From NCBI GenBank assembly GCA_022575985.1, contig JAKSXM010000147.1:20618001-20682000 (forward strand): DNA of 64,000 bases. The letters run 5' to 3'. A program made the position numbers and the translations under genes. Position 1 is the stretch's first letter. Every line of letters starts with the position of its first letter. Of this stretch, positions 9,960 through 19,849 are shown piece by piece. The notes beneath the pieces were generated by a model, which saw only the letters and a program-made list of their open reading frames with translations, was not told the DNA's origin and did no database searches. Source of the stretch: Anagrus nilaparvatae. Its lineage: Eukaryota > Arthropoda > Insecta > Hymenoptera > Mymaridae.

Positions 9960-11660
9960 CTTTTCAGGTTTTAATCAATCTAAATAACATATAACTTTTC
10001 TATGAAATATTAATTCTGATGAGGTTTTCTCTGTACCAACATGAGGCATAATCCTGTATTGACTAAATAATTGTAACAGAGATTTTTCTACATTTTTTAA
10101 AGTATGACACATTTTATTTAATGCATTTTTAAGGTTTGAACGTAATTTTTGGCTTGTCTATTAGTGGTTTGATTTTAAGGAGCACAAAAATTGAAATGTA
10201 TACGATTTTTTGTTAAAAATTTTGAAATTCATTTGATTTGAAAATTGCACTATTGTCCGAAACCACCACCAGGGGCAAACCGAAAATTGCGAAAATTTTG
10301 CAACATGTACTTATTACCGTAGAAGCTAACATTTTTTTTGTAATATATATTTCAATTTGTATATGCATCTATCAATAAAAAAAACAAATTTCCTTTAAAA
10401 GGACTCGCAAAATCAATATTTAAACGTTCAAAAGAAACAGTTGCTGGCTCCCATATGTGTTTTTTTACCTGAAATGGATTATTCCTAAATAAACAAAATT
10501 CTCTGCAATTTTTTGCTAAGTTTTCAATATAGGAACCTATATGGGGCCACCAAGGGTCCTCTGGCCAAATTTTTCATTTCCACGGCACCTAAATTTCCGA
10601 TATGCAACTTTTGCAAAATTTTCACTTGTAAAGTAGTAGAAATCACTACTTGACTCCCTTTCATCAAAACATCATATTTTAAGTAGAAATCAGTAGGCGT
10701 GCAATTCCAAACATCTTAAGCACATAATTTTTTCCCTTGTTTTAATAATTGTACTAACTTTTGTAAATTTAAATTTTTTAGAGATTCTTTTTAATCTCAT
10801 CAACTGTAACTGCTAAATCCAAAACTAAATCAATAAAGAATGCATCCACCACGTCTTTATCTTCATTATTCATTGTAATAGGTATTCTAAAAAGACAATC
10901 AGCATTACTATTATCTTCCGATTTTTTAAATTCAATCTTGTACTGAAACGCGCGTAAAAATATAGCGTATTGTTGCATTCTCATTGCGCTAAATACCGGA
11001 AGGTTTAATCTAGAGAAAAAATTTGTTCAATAGCTCTATTATTTGTAAGTAATTTGAAATTTTGACCATACAAAAATTGATGTAACTTTTTTATTCCCCA
11101 GACAATAGCGAAAGCTTCCTTATCTACTTGGGCCCACTTACATTGTGTAGAATTCAACATACCCAAAATGAACATAATCGGGTTTTCTGCATTGTCAGGA
11201 AAACTACGAGACAGCACCGCTCCACAATCCGTAGGACTAGCATCCGTAGCTAGTATCAGTGGAAATTTTGAATCGAAATAGCATAAGCAAATATCGCTTT
11301 GAAAAATATCCTTAGCCTTCCTGAAAGCTTTTTCGCGCTCAAGATCCAAGGAAAAATTTTTATCACCTAAAAATTTTGTAAAATGGATGTAATATTGAAC
11401 TTGTCTTTGGAATAAATCTATTGTAATAATTAATAAAAGCTTGTAATTCTTTTATATTTGTGGGACGGGGCATGTTCTCGATCGCGTTCATCTTCTCATG
11501 CATTTTCCGTATCCCGCTTTTATCAAGTACAAACCCACAATATTTTATTTTAGTTTTGAAAAGCTCACATTTACTTAATTAAATTTTAATATTATATTCA
11601 TTAAAACGTTCAAGTACACGTTCTAAGATCTCAAGTAATTTAACTTTCATATTTTAAGAG
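9960..11660 (-). pseudogene. Decayed Ty3/Gypsy pol (RT end, RNase H, integrase remnants)
   Basis: On the minus strand, 11349-11005 encodes the RT/RNase H junction: LATDASPTDCGAVLS (the first RNase H aspartate), then DKEAFAIVWGIKKLHQFLYG. The usual T-D-[NH] box reads TNN, so one catalytic Asp is lost. 10984-10778 continues with a typical tether segment (IEFKKSEDNSNADCLFR). Further left, in shifting frames, come an integrase zinc-binding scrap (LHIGNLGAVEMKNLAR, about 10595) and an integrase C-side scrap (PHVGTEKTSSELIF, about 10035). Order and orientation match Gypsy pol read right to left. Upstream RT motifs and LTRs are not recognised. Multiple stops and frameshifts show it is dead. Confidence 0.8.
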
Positions 11661-11699
11661 CATATTTTACTACATACATTCGGATTCATTGCCTAGAAG

Positions 11700-12190
11700 A
11701 TTATTTAAAAAAATTAGATCCTACTACGTATCCTTCCGTGGTAAGTGAGGGTTAGTTGTTAGATTCTAGTTGCTATTATTAAAGATGTGCAGAAAAAGAT
11801 TGCATTTGATTTTGTGCATGTTTAATGAAAAAAGTTCCAAGAATAAATACAAGAAGTTTTGAAAATAATTAGACTGAGCGAAGCTCTGAGCTGAGCTCAG
11901 TCTATTCCTGCGACAGAATGTCGAGTTTGTGTGCATGATAATTCTTTAATGATATTGCCGATTGGCTTCAAAATTTGACAGATGGTCTCAAATGAGACAA
12001 AGACGAACTGATTAAATTTTTAGCCAATTTGGTAAGCACATTTAAGAGTAATAGCGAAAAATCTAACTCCTCATCAAAAAATTACATTTTTTTAAATTTT
12101 AATATTGAAAGTTTCGATACTTACGAATAAAAAAGAACTTTTCACGTTACCTAGGGGTATTCGAGGTTGAAAAAAACAATTTTATTAAAA
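11700..12190. other. Non-coding stretch between Gypsy remnant and satellite
   Basis: No coding frame. A short segment near 11875-11905 (actgagcgaagctctgagctgagctcagt) is a local palindrome and resembles element-end sequences near 20876 and 33940 that also carry 'gcgaagc'. Confidence 0.4.
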
Positions 12191-12194
12191 TTTT

Positions 12195-14520
12195 TAATTT
12201 TTCAACCCAACATATTTTCCAACTTTCCAAGATGGTGGATTGAAAAACTTGAAAAAATCAACTTTTCACATTAGAAACTTTTTTAGGGCTAGAAAAATGA
12301 ATTTTGCATGGAAAATATTTAATTTTTCAACCCAACATGTTTTCCAATTTTCCAAGATGGCGCACAGTGGGGCAAAACGGTCAAAAATCGCTCTTGGACT
12401 CAATTTTTGAGCTATTCACTTAAAACCGGTATTAAACTACTTCTAAAAGTATCTAATTTCATGTGTCACTGCGGCTTTTTTGATTTTTTTTTACGAATCA
12501 GCTGTCAGCCAAAAGCGCAAATTTAACAAAATTTCAAAATTAGCGAAAATTTAAAAATTTTATATTTCGAATTTAAAGTGTTTTACACTTAATTTTTTTA
12601 CTGTTTACTCAACCTTTCTATAAGGGATAATTGCTTTATATATATTTTATATATGTATATATTCTGTATATATATATATATTTCTGGATAAATTTTTATA
12701 GAAAGCGAAATACATTGTAATTTGAAGTAAAACTGAAATTATTTATGTAATATTTATGCCAGAATATATATTTAAAATATATGTAACGCAATTATCCCTT
12801 ATATATAGATTGAGTAAACAGTAAAAAAATTAAGTATAAAACAATTTAAATTCAAAATATAAAATTTTGAAATTTTTGCTAATTTTGAAATTTTGTTAAA
12901 TTTGCGCTTTTTGCTGACAGTCTCGCTGACAGCTAATTAGTAAAAAAAAAATCAAAATAGCCGCTGTGACACATGAAATTAGATACTTCTAGAAGTAGTT
13001 TAAAACCGGTTTTAAGTAAATAGCTCAAAAACTGAGTCCATGAGCGATTTTTGACCGTTTTGCCGCACTGTGTGGCGGACTGAAAACTTGAAAAATTAAC
13101 TTTTCACATTACAAGGAGGATTTTTAAAGCGAAAAAAATGAATTTTGGGTGGAAAGCATTCAATTTTTCAAAACGACATATTTTTCAATTTTCCAAGATG
13201 GCGGATCGAAAAACTTTAAAAAATCAATTTTTCACATTAAAAAGGAGTTTCTTAGGGCAAGAAAAATAAATATTGGGTGAAAAATATTCAATTTTTCAAC
13301 CCAACAAATTTTCTGATTTTTCAAGATGGCGTACCATTAAACATAAAAAAAATATCTTTTAACCTTACAAGGGGGTTTTCGGAGCAATAGATATGAATTT
13401 TCGGTCGAAAATATTTAATTTTTCAACCCAACAAATTTTCCGATTTTCCAAGATAGCGGACCATTAAACTTAAAAAAATTAACTTTTAACCTTACAAAAG
13501 GGTTTTTGAGGAAAGAGATATGAATTTTCGGTCGAAAATATTAAATTTTTCAATTTAACACATTTCCGATTTTCCAAGATGGCGGACCATAAAACTTAAA
13601 ATAATCAACTTTTAAGTTTACAAGGGGGTTTTTTAGGGTAAGAAAAATGACTTTTAAGTGGGAAATATTTAATTTTTCAACCCAACATATTTTCCAATTT
13701 TCCAAGATAGCGGACTGAAAAACTTAAAACATTCAACTTTTCATATTACAACGGGATTTTTCGAGCGAGAAAAATGAATTTTGGGTGAAAAATATTGAAT
13801 TTTTTAATCCAACATATTTTCCAATTTTCCAGGATAGTGGACCATTAAACTTAAAAAAATTAACTTTTAACTTTACCAGAGGGTTTTTAAGGCGAGAAAA
13901 ATTAATTTTGAGTGGAAAATAATTTTTCAACAACATATTTACCGATTTTACAAGATGGCAGCCTAAAAACTTGAAGAAACCAACTTTTCACATTATATGA
14001 AGGTTTTTTAAAGCGAAAAATATGAATTTTGAGTGGAAAACGTTCAATCTTTTAAATCAACATATTTTCCAATTTACCAAGATGGTGAATTGAAAATCAT
14101 TAAAAAATTAACTTTTTACATTACAAGGAAGTTTTTAAAATCTAAAAAAATGAATTTTGGGTAAAAAATATTACATTTTTCAACCCAACATATTTTCCGA
14201 TTTTCCAAAATGGCGGACCATAAAACTTAAAAAAAATAACTTTTAACTTTACAAGGAGGTTTTTTAAGGCGAGAAAAATGAATTTTGGGTGGAAAATATT
14301 TAATTTTTCAACAACATATTTTTCGATTTTACAAGATGGCGGACTAAAAACTTGAAGAAATCAAATTTTTACATTATAAGAAGGTTTTTTAAAGCGAAAA
14401 AAATGAAATTTAGGTGGATAATATTTAATTTTTCAACCGAACATAATTTTCTGATTTTCCAAGATATTCAAAAGAGTTTTTTAGAACGATAAACATGAAT
14501 TTTGAGTGGAAATTATTCAA
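12195..14520. repeat. ~126-bp satellite array, about 13 monomers
   Basis: The landmark 'ccaagatggcgga' or a close variant recurs at about 12227, 12352, then (after the insertion ending at 13072) 13194, 13321, 13448, 13577, 13702, 13829, 13952, 14079, 14205, 14332 and 14459, giving a period of about 126-127 bp. Each monomer also holds 'aatttttcaacccaacatat' and 'acttttaacattacaagg'-like blocks. Short ORFs within the array are by-products. One monomer is split by the Transib-like element. Confidence 0.9.
12363..13072. mobile_element. Transib-like long-inverted-repeat element, non-autonomous, 710 bp
   Basis: The element starts CACAGTGGGGCAAAACGG and ends CCGTTTTGCCGCACTGTG. The arms are inverted copies for roughly 300 bp or more each, around an AT-rich centre near 12690. 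A 5-bp GC-rich duplication TGGCG flanks it (12358-12362 and 13073-13077), and removing one copy plus the element restores a normal satellite monomer. 5-bp GC-rich target duplications and CAC(A/T)(A/G)TG-type termini are hallmarks of Transib, the superfamily from which RAG1 derives; CACAGTG is identical to the V(D)J signal heptamer. No transposase is encoded, so it must move in trans. Superfamily assignment is inference from ends and target duplication. Confidence 0.75.
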
Positions 14521-14589
14521 TATTTTTGACCAAAAATTCATAATTCTTACTCTAAAATCCCCCCTTGAAAAATTAAGTTAAACCCCCTG

Positions 14590-15336
14590 TCAATTTATTT
14601 GACAAAGAATGTCAAAATATTTTCACTCAAGAATGTATTAGATGTAACGGATAATTTTATGACATTAATACAGATGAAAATAACATTTATACTGATTGCA
14701 AAAAATCAAACCAATTTACTGCTGATAACAATATGGATCCGGGAACAGTACCAGATGAATTACGTAATTTAAGTAGAACAAATGTTAATAGCTAGGATCC
14801 ATCCGATAATTACAATTTATTAAATTGAAGGAAATCAATATTCTTATTCTGGAAATATAATTAACGTTCGACAAAATATTGATGAGTATATAAACAAATT
14901 ACCTATACATCCAAATAAATTACCATCTACATTAATTTTTCATAAAAATACACAAGTGAATTTAGTGATTTCAAAATGCGTTCTGAAAAAATTAAAAATG
15001 CACTTGTATGGCTGAAATTAAATAATATATATTACAAAAATATAGAAATAGATGAAGATATTTAAAAACAAATACCAATTAATGGAAACATATCTAACGA
15101 ATTACAATTTTTAGACATTAATATAATAGAAAATACACAAAATAATTCTAACAAATCAAATAATTCATCTGAAATTTATGATACAATTATAAATGAAACA
15201 AATATACCAGATATATATATTATTAATCAAGATCATAAGATAAACCAAGAATTAAATCTAAATTACCCAACATTAGAAAACGATCCAATTAATGAATTCA
15301 CAACGGAAGGTTACATAGCTTATGCATTCCCGCATT
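14590..15336 (+). pseudogene. Decayed Helitron protein, N-terminal (pre-Rep) region
   Basis: Fragments in changing frames match the region ahead of the Rep domain in Helitron/Helentron proteins: PDELRNLSRTN (about 14752), YSYSGN-like and LPIHPNKLPSTLIF (about 14900-14940), FKMRSEKIKNALVWLKLNN with YYKNIEIDEDI (about 14975-15062), and FTTEGYIAYAFPHLF (about 15300-15335). Several in-frame stops are present. The reading is cut at 15336, exactly where an A-rich LINE tail begins on the other strand, and Helitron coding resumes near 17110. It is therefore one Helitron split by an insertion. The function of the ancestral protein (rolling-circle transposition) is known for the family; this copy is dead. 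Confidence 0.75.
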
Positions 15337-16905
15337 TATTTCTTTATTTCTTTATTTCTTTATTTATACATAAGATACACGGGCTATAGAGCCCTTTTTA
15401 CAATACATATTGTCAAGTTCATCACAAAATTAGTATTTACAAACTTTAAAAAGAGGATGACTGGTCAAAATTTGATATAATAATTTAATTATTTAAAATA
15501 TTAAATTTATAGATTTTACTAATATTCTAATTTAAACAAATAAAAACAAATTTTAAAATCATAATATTTACAAAATTTTGATAATATCTCTCTTCAAACA
15601 GGTTTTTAAAAATAAATTTAAAAATAAAGTATTATCACAATTAAATAACTTATTTTTCATTTTCTAATTTCATTTTTTACATTAAATGTTCTTTATGGAT
15701 AATAAATAGTTTTTTATCATTTACACAATTGTTCACCGCACATTGGAGATGTTTCAGATGTATCACTGAAACATTTCGTGCCACTCGTGGAATTTTCATC
15801 CCCTGCAGCACCAACGTACTTGACAGGTCTATTGACCATATCGGGAACAATTTGGGGTATCCCATTAACATATTTAACTGATCTTTTCTCACTTGAATTC
15901 AAATTATTCAGTTCTTTTACACTTTTCACCAGTTTTTTATATTCTTCCCTTTGTTTCTTTGTCCTATCTTGAGTAACGACATATTCCTTAGGAAACAAAT
16001 TTTTGTGCTTTAAAACTTGAGGAATACTTTTCTTATTTTTAAAATGAATTTTTATAGGACGAACCTTGTTATGTTTTTGTAAGCCTATTCTCTCTAGGGT
16101 TACACTTTTTTTGTCAAAGGTCTTATCAATAGATTTGATCACTTTCACCAATTGATTGAAGTTATTATTTTTAGTTTCTTTTTCTGGAACCCCGTGTATT
16201 AGCAAATTGCCAGTTTTATGAATTCGGTTACTAATTTCAGTTATCATTTTATCACTCAGGATAATTTCTGTTGATAAATTGTGACTTTCTAACCTATCAA
16301 CACGTTGCTGAAGTTCACTTATTGATGTTGACGATGATGGATTGTTGCTCTGATTAATTAATTTATTAACTGTTTCTTTTAATTTCTGAACTTCATTTTT
16401 TTGCTCTTGTAACTCCTTTTTTGTGGAATCAAGAGATTTACTCAAATTATCTATTTCTCTGCCAAAAACTTTAAAGGACTCTAATACTTCTTTTTGACAT
16501 TCTATGAATCCTGTTTTAAGGCTTAATATATACTTTACATCATCACTTGTTAATTCAACGTGTGTGGAGAGATCTTTCCCGCTTTTATTGATACAAGTTA
16601 CGCTTGGACTATTTTTATTCTTTGGCATTTTTATGATGTTAACACACAACTTGTATACGAATTTATATAGACAAATTACAGATGGAATTTAAAGGGCCAC
16701 TAATCACTAATTTTTTTGTAAAAAACTTAATTATTTAATTTATAAATTTAATAAAAATACGGAGCTTAATAAAAGACCGTTCTCACTCTCAGGCCCTCTC
16801 GCGGGAACTTTATTTCGAGGAATAGCAGACTTTTCACAAATTAGAGAAATAATTGTTACTTTTTTGAAGCTAACGCTCTCATTTATGTATATAAATAATA
16901 TAATG
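15331..16905 (-). mobile_element. ORF1-only LINE (half-LINE) inserted in the Helitron
   Basis: On the minus strand the unit has a 5' region of about 250 bp, ORF1, a ~350-bp 3' UTR, and a tail of (AAATAAAG)n plus AAATAAA at 15331-15369. Just before the tail is a perfect hairpin, GGGCTctatAGCCC, typical of a LINE 3' recognition stem. No reverse transcriptase is present between ORF1 and the tail. The insertion splits Helitron coding sequence. The exact 5' end is unclear because a palindrome begins near 16905. Confidence 0.6.
15717..16649 (-). CDS. LINE ORF1 protein (coiled coil + RRM type), 310 aa
   Basis: An intact frame encodes a Lys-rich N-terminus, a coiled coil at about residues 45-125 (heptads such as LSKSLDSTKKELQEQKNEVQ), and then an RRM-like module with NLLIHGVPEKE (about 148-158), RIGLQKHNKVRPIKIHF (about 186-202) and DRTKKQREEYKKL (about 227-239). 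This is the trimeric RNA-binding ORF1 architecture of L1/CR1/Jockey-type LINEs, which coats element RNA in cytoplasmic particles. No CCHC zinc knuckle is present. Translation could start at residue 8 (MPKNKNSPS) rather than the first Met. Next to it there is only a 3' UTR and tail, with no ORF2. The frame is open over 310 codons in AT-rich DNA, suggesting a fairly young insertion. Confidence 0.75.
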   Translation of the reverse strand: MCVNIIKMPKNKNSPSVTCINKSGKDLSTHVELTSDDVKYILSLKTGFIECQKEVLESFKVFGREIDNLSKSLDSTKKELQEQKNEVQKLKETVNKLINQSNNPSSSTSISELQQRVDRLESHNLSTEIILSDKMITEISNRIHKTGNLLIHGVPEKETKNNNFNQLVKVIKSIDKTFDKKSVTLERIGLQKHNKVRPIKIHFKNKKSIPQVLKHKNLFPKEYVVTQDRTKKQREEYKKLVKSVKELNNLNSSEKRSVKYVNGIPQIVPDMVNRPVKYVGAAGDENSTSGTKCFSDTSETSPMCGEQLCK

Positions 16906-17116
16906 TTGAATCTAACGATCATATGAGATCTGTAACTATTATACCTACAACATGTCGTTCAGGCTGGTAAAGCTCTGCAAATAACATGATGTTTGATAAA
17001 AATTACATACATTAAAAAAATGCCTGCATTAAAATATGCATTAAAAACATGCCTGAACGACATGTTGTAGGTATAATAGTTACAGCTCTCATATGATCGT
17101 TAGATTCAACATTATA
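16903..17116. repeat. Palindrome with ~65-bp near-identical arms at the Helitron/LINE junction
   Basis: The left arm 'ttgaatctaacgatcatatg' followed by 'agatctgtaactattatacc' is the inverse of the right arm ending 'catatgatcgttagattcaa'. The arms are about 16903-16968 and 17050-17116, with an ~80-bp loop. The Helitron reading frame (MIVRFNII...) starts inside the right arm, so the left arm is an inverted duplicate of Helitron sequence. Confidence 0.8.
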
Positions 17117-18757
17117 GAAATAAAAACTACTTTAAATCAATATTTTAAACATCTTATGAAATATAAAGATAAAATTTTCGCACAAGATCCAAGATTCAGA
17201 TATTTTTGTTTGAATACCGTTATGCGTCATGGAATGTTACAAAAAGCCGGTATTTACGTGAACAAATCGAAATTACAAGAATGTACTATAGAACAATTAA
17301 AAAACAAATTAGAAAAGGATAAAAATTTCTGGTAACATATTATGGTTTATTATTCTAAAATAAGATCTATCAATAGTTATTGGTATCAACGGTGTGACGA
17401 ACTTATTACCATGGTTAAACAGTTGAAAAAACCAACAATATTCTTTACACTTAGCGCTGCAGATCATCAGTGGAATGATTTATATAAAATATTATGCCCA
17501 AATGAGGATCGAAATACTATAACTGACAAAAGAAGAAATAATTGACAAAATGTCATTAATAGGTTTACGAACTTTATACCAAATAGAATCACGGTGTAGA
17601 GAAATTTTTACTAATGAAATTGATGAACCATTCGGTGGATTAATCATATACTTATTGGCTATTATAACCAATTAACATCCGTAGGAGATACAGCAATATT
17701 TCGTACAAAAAAACATACTAACAAAATGCAATCACAAGGAAAACTTGTTTTTAATGAGTTTCAGAAATACTTCTGATTAAAAAATGCACACCGACAAGAA
17801 GGTAATCAAACGCCATACTCTAAATTTTTGGATGAAATTGCAAACGCAGAATTGTCCTCAATAGTACGGGCAAGCAGATATCCCATTCGGGAAAGAATCT
17901 TCCCCTAAATTTGTATAAAATCTTTCTTAATTTTTTGGAGCGCTGTTATCTCAAAATAAGAAAAATACCTCCCAAAATACCTTCCCCCGATAAAGAAGAT
18001 TGCAGTTTTTACTAATCTAATTCTATTATTTAAAAATTTGGGGAAGATTCTTTCCCAAAATAAGAAATATTTCATCCTAAAAGCTTAAGAACTCTGTTGC
18101 CTTAACTGAAGGAATGATTCCTTCCCCTACTACTGTCAGTGCATAACAGACGGAAAACCATAATACCAAAAAATGAACCAGATTTATTTGAAAATGCAAT
18201 ACACTTATACCCGAAATGCACAGAATTAGATGCACATAAGGAAAAATATTTAAAAAACACAAGAAACGCAGTAGCACGCATTGTAGGTACAAACCCAATG
18301 TAGCCATGAGTTGTTCGGATGAAAAAGTTTCAGGATTACAAAATATCCTATATTTATCTAAAAATTATCGTGTAAAGTTAAGGGCAAACTTATGGACTGC
18401 TGGAGGTTTAATCAATGGTACTTTAGGTCATGGCAGAGAAATAATTTATTCTGACAATGATTCACATGGACGCATAATAAAATACAATGTAGCAGAACAC
18501 AAATTGCACTTATGTTATCTTATTCGATAACAATACACAAGTCGCAAGGACAGACTATTCATAAAATGTTTCTCTATATAGGAGACAGTAAAAAACACTT
18601 AGGCATAACTTACGTAGGATTAAGTAGAGTTAAATCAATTAACCATTTAATTTTAATAAAAGATTATAATAAATATATATACGACTCTATTCGACTATGC
18701 GCTTCTTTTAAGGATAAACAAAAGTTTTTACACAAATTAAAAAACGATATTTATTAA
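17085..18757 (+). pseudogene. Decayed Helitron Rep/helicase protein
   Basis: Successive frames hold Helitron segments in the expected order. First is YFKHLMKYKDKIFAQDPRFR with NTVMRH (17120-17235). TIFFTLSAADHQWNDLYKIL, a Rep-domain landmark, is at about 17430-17495. A Pif1-type helicase box reads IIDKMSLIGL at about 17540, then NEIDEPFG and a GDYNQL-like box. After a ~280-bp insertion come HLYPKCTELDAH, SGLQNILYLSKN, and the C-terminal SITIHKSQGQTIHKMFL plus TYVGLSRVKS. The HUH and Walker A parts are missing, deleted between about 17500 and 17540. It is the continuation of the fragment at 14590-15336. Its close similarity to the minus-strand copy at 34360-36225 shows both come from one Helitron family. 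It is dead because of deletions and stops. Confidence 0.8.
17862..18140. mobile_element. Small insertion with inverted GGGAAAGAATCTTCCCC motifs
   Basis: Helitron helicase homology stops near 17860 and resumes near 18140 (ITDGKPIIPK). The intervening ~280 bp holds 'gggaaagaatcttcccc' (17904) and inverted or related copies at 18040 and 18110. The ends and target duplication are not clear, so the class is unassigned. Confidence 0.45.
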
Positions 18758-18764
18758 AATATCA

Positions 18765-19190
18765 ACACACAATGATATAGAAAAATGATATTTTATACGT
18801 GAAATAATTCAATAAAGTGTTCACACCTAGCTTGAACGAGCGAAAAGTCGAAAAAAAATGACGAGAAAATCTGATACTACAAAGTTTTCGGGAATAGTTT
18901 GTTATTTTCATATTTCTATAGCACTAAGTTGGAGTGCTCGTCTAAAAAATTTTTAGTCAATTTAGTGGGTGACTGGAGATCAAAATCCAAAAATTTGATT
19001 TTTAACAATAAATCTGTATTAAATTTAAAGAAATAGATGAAAAATTTGGATTGCCAGGAAAAAACCACTCCAGAAGAAAAAAAACTTATCTTTTTACGAT
19101 GCAATTTAGCCAAGTTATCGTCAATTTAAGATTTTACCCAAATTCGTCTTAAAAAAGATTGAAATATTATTGAAAAAAGCCTGTTTCTGA
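18765..19190. other. AT-rich non-coding stretch
   Basis: No gene or repeat recognised. The Helitron 3' end should lie here, but I could not identify a CTRR-type terminus with a hairpin. Confidence 0.4.
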
Positions 19191-19440
19191 ACTTTAAAGA
19201 TGCATTACTCGCTTGATTTTCATCGTAAAATAATAATTTTTTTTTAAATCGATGTATTTTAAAACTGTGTTAAGTAAATCTTGTTACTTATAGTTTTCAA
19301 AGACTTTTGACCTAAAAATTGAAATTTGGTCAATAAAAATGATTTTTTTCTTAAAGAAATGAATTGCCAGGGAAAAATACATCGATTTAAAAAAAAAAAT
19401 TTATTATTTTACGATGAAAATCAAGCGAATAATGCATGTT
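19190..19440. repeat. Inverted repeat, ~60-bp arms
   Basis: 'ttcatcgtaaaataataa' with following T-run and 'aaatcgatgtatttt' (about 19215-19265) is inverted at about 19378-19437. No coding sequence. Confidence 0.6.
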
Positions 19441-19514
19441 TACGCTGAAACCAAAGATAAATATAAGTATGTGTTTAACCAATGCTTGGTCCTCTAGTCC
19501 ACCCCAGTAATACA

Positions 19515-19810
19515 CCCCCCCTAAACGAGTTAAAAATATTTTTATTAGGAAAATTAAAACTCAATGCGTATTTTTATGTTTTTTGAGACGATCTAACCTA
19601 GTTAAAAACGTTTTTTATATTCATCTTTGGTTACATAGTCTCAAAAAACATAAGAATACACATTAAGTTTGAATTTTCCTAATAAAAATATTTTTAACCC
19701 GTTTGGGAGGGGGCGGGGGGTTGGTATACAGGGCCAACCATTAGTTAAAAACATTTTTTATATTCATCTTTGGTTAGATCGTCTCAAGAAACATAAGAAT
19801 ACATATTGAA
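19515..19810. repeat. Inverted repeat with an added direct copy
   Basis: The left arm (about 19515-19600) and right arm (about 19625-19710) are inverted copies sharing 'aaaaatatttttattaggaa'. A third, direct partial copy, 'ttatattcatctttggtta', lies at about 19750-19775. Confidence 0.55.
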
Positions 19811-19849
19811 AAAAACATGAGTATATAGTTCAATTTTCATTTTTCGAGA

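Noticed and set aside
10778..10984. Separate small gene
   Set aside because: It is the continuation of Gypsy RNase H in the same decayed pol, not an independent gene.
13733..13936. 67-codon minus-strand open frame
   Set aside because: Lies wholly within the 126-bp satellite.
15778..15972. Plus-strand frames opposite LINE ORF1
   Set aside because: Shadow frames of the minus-strand ORF1, which has the coiled coil and RRM landmarks.
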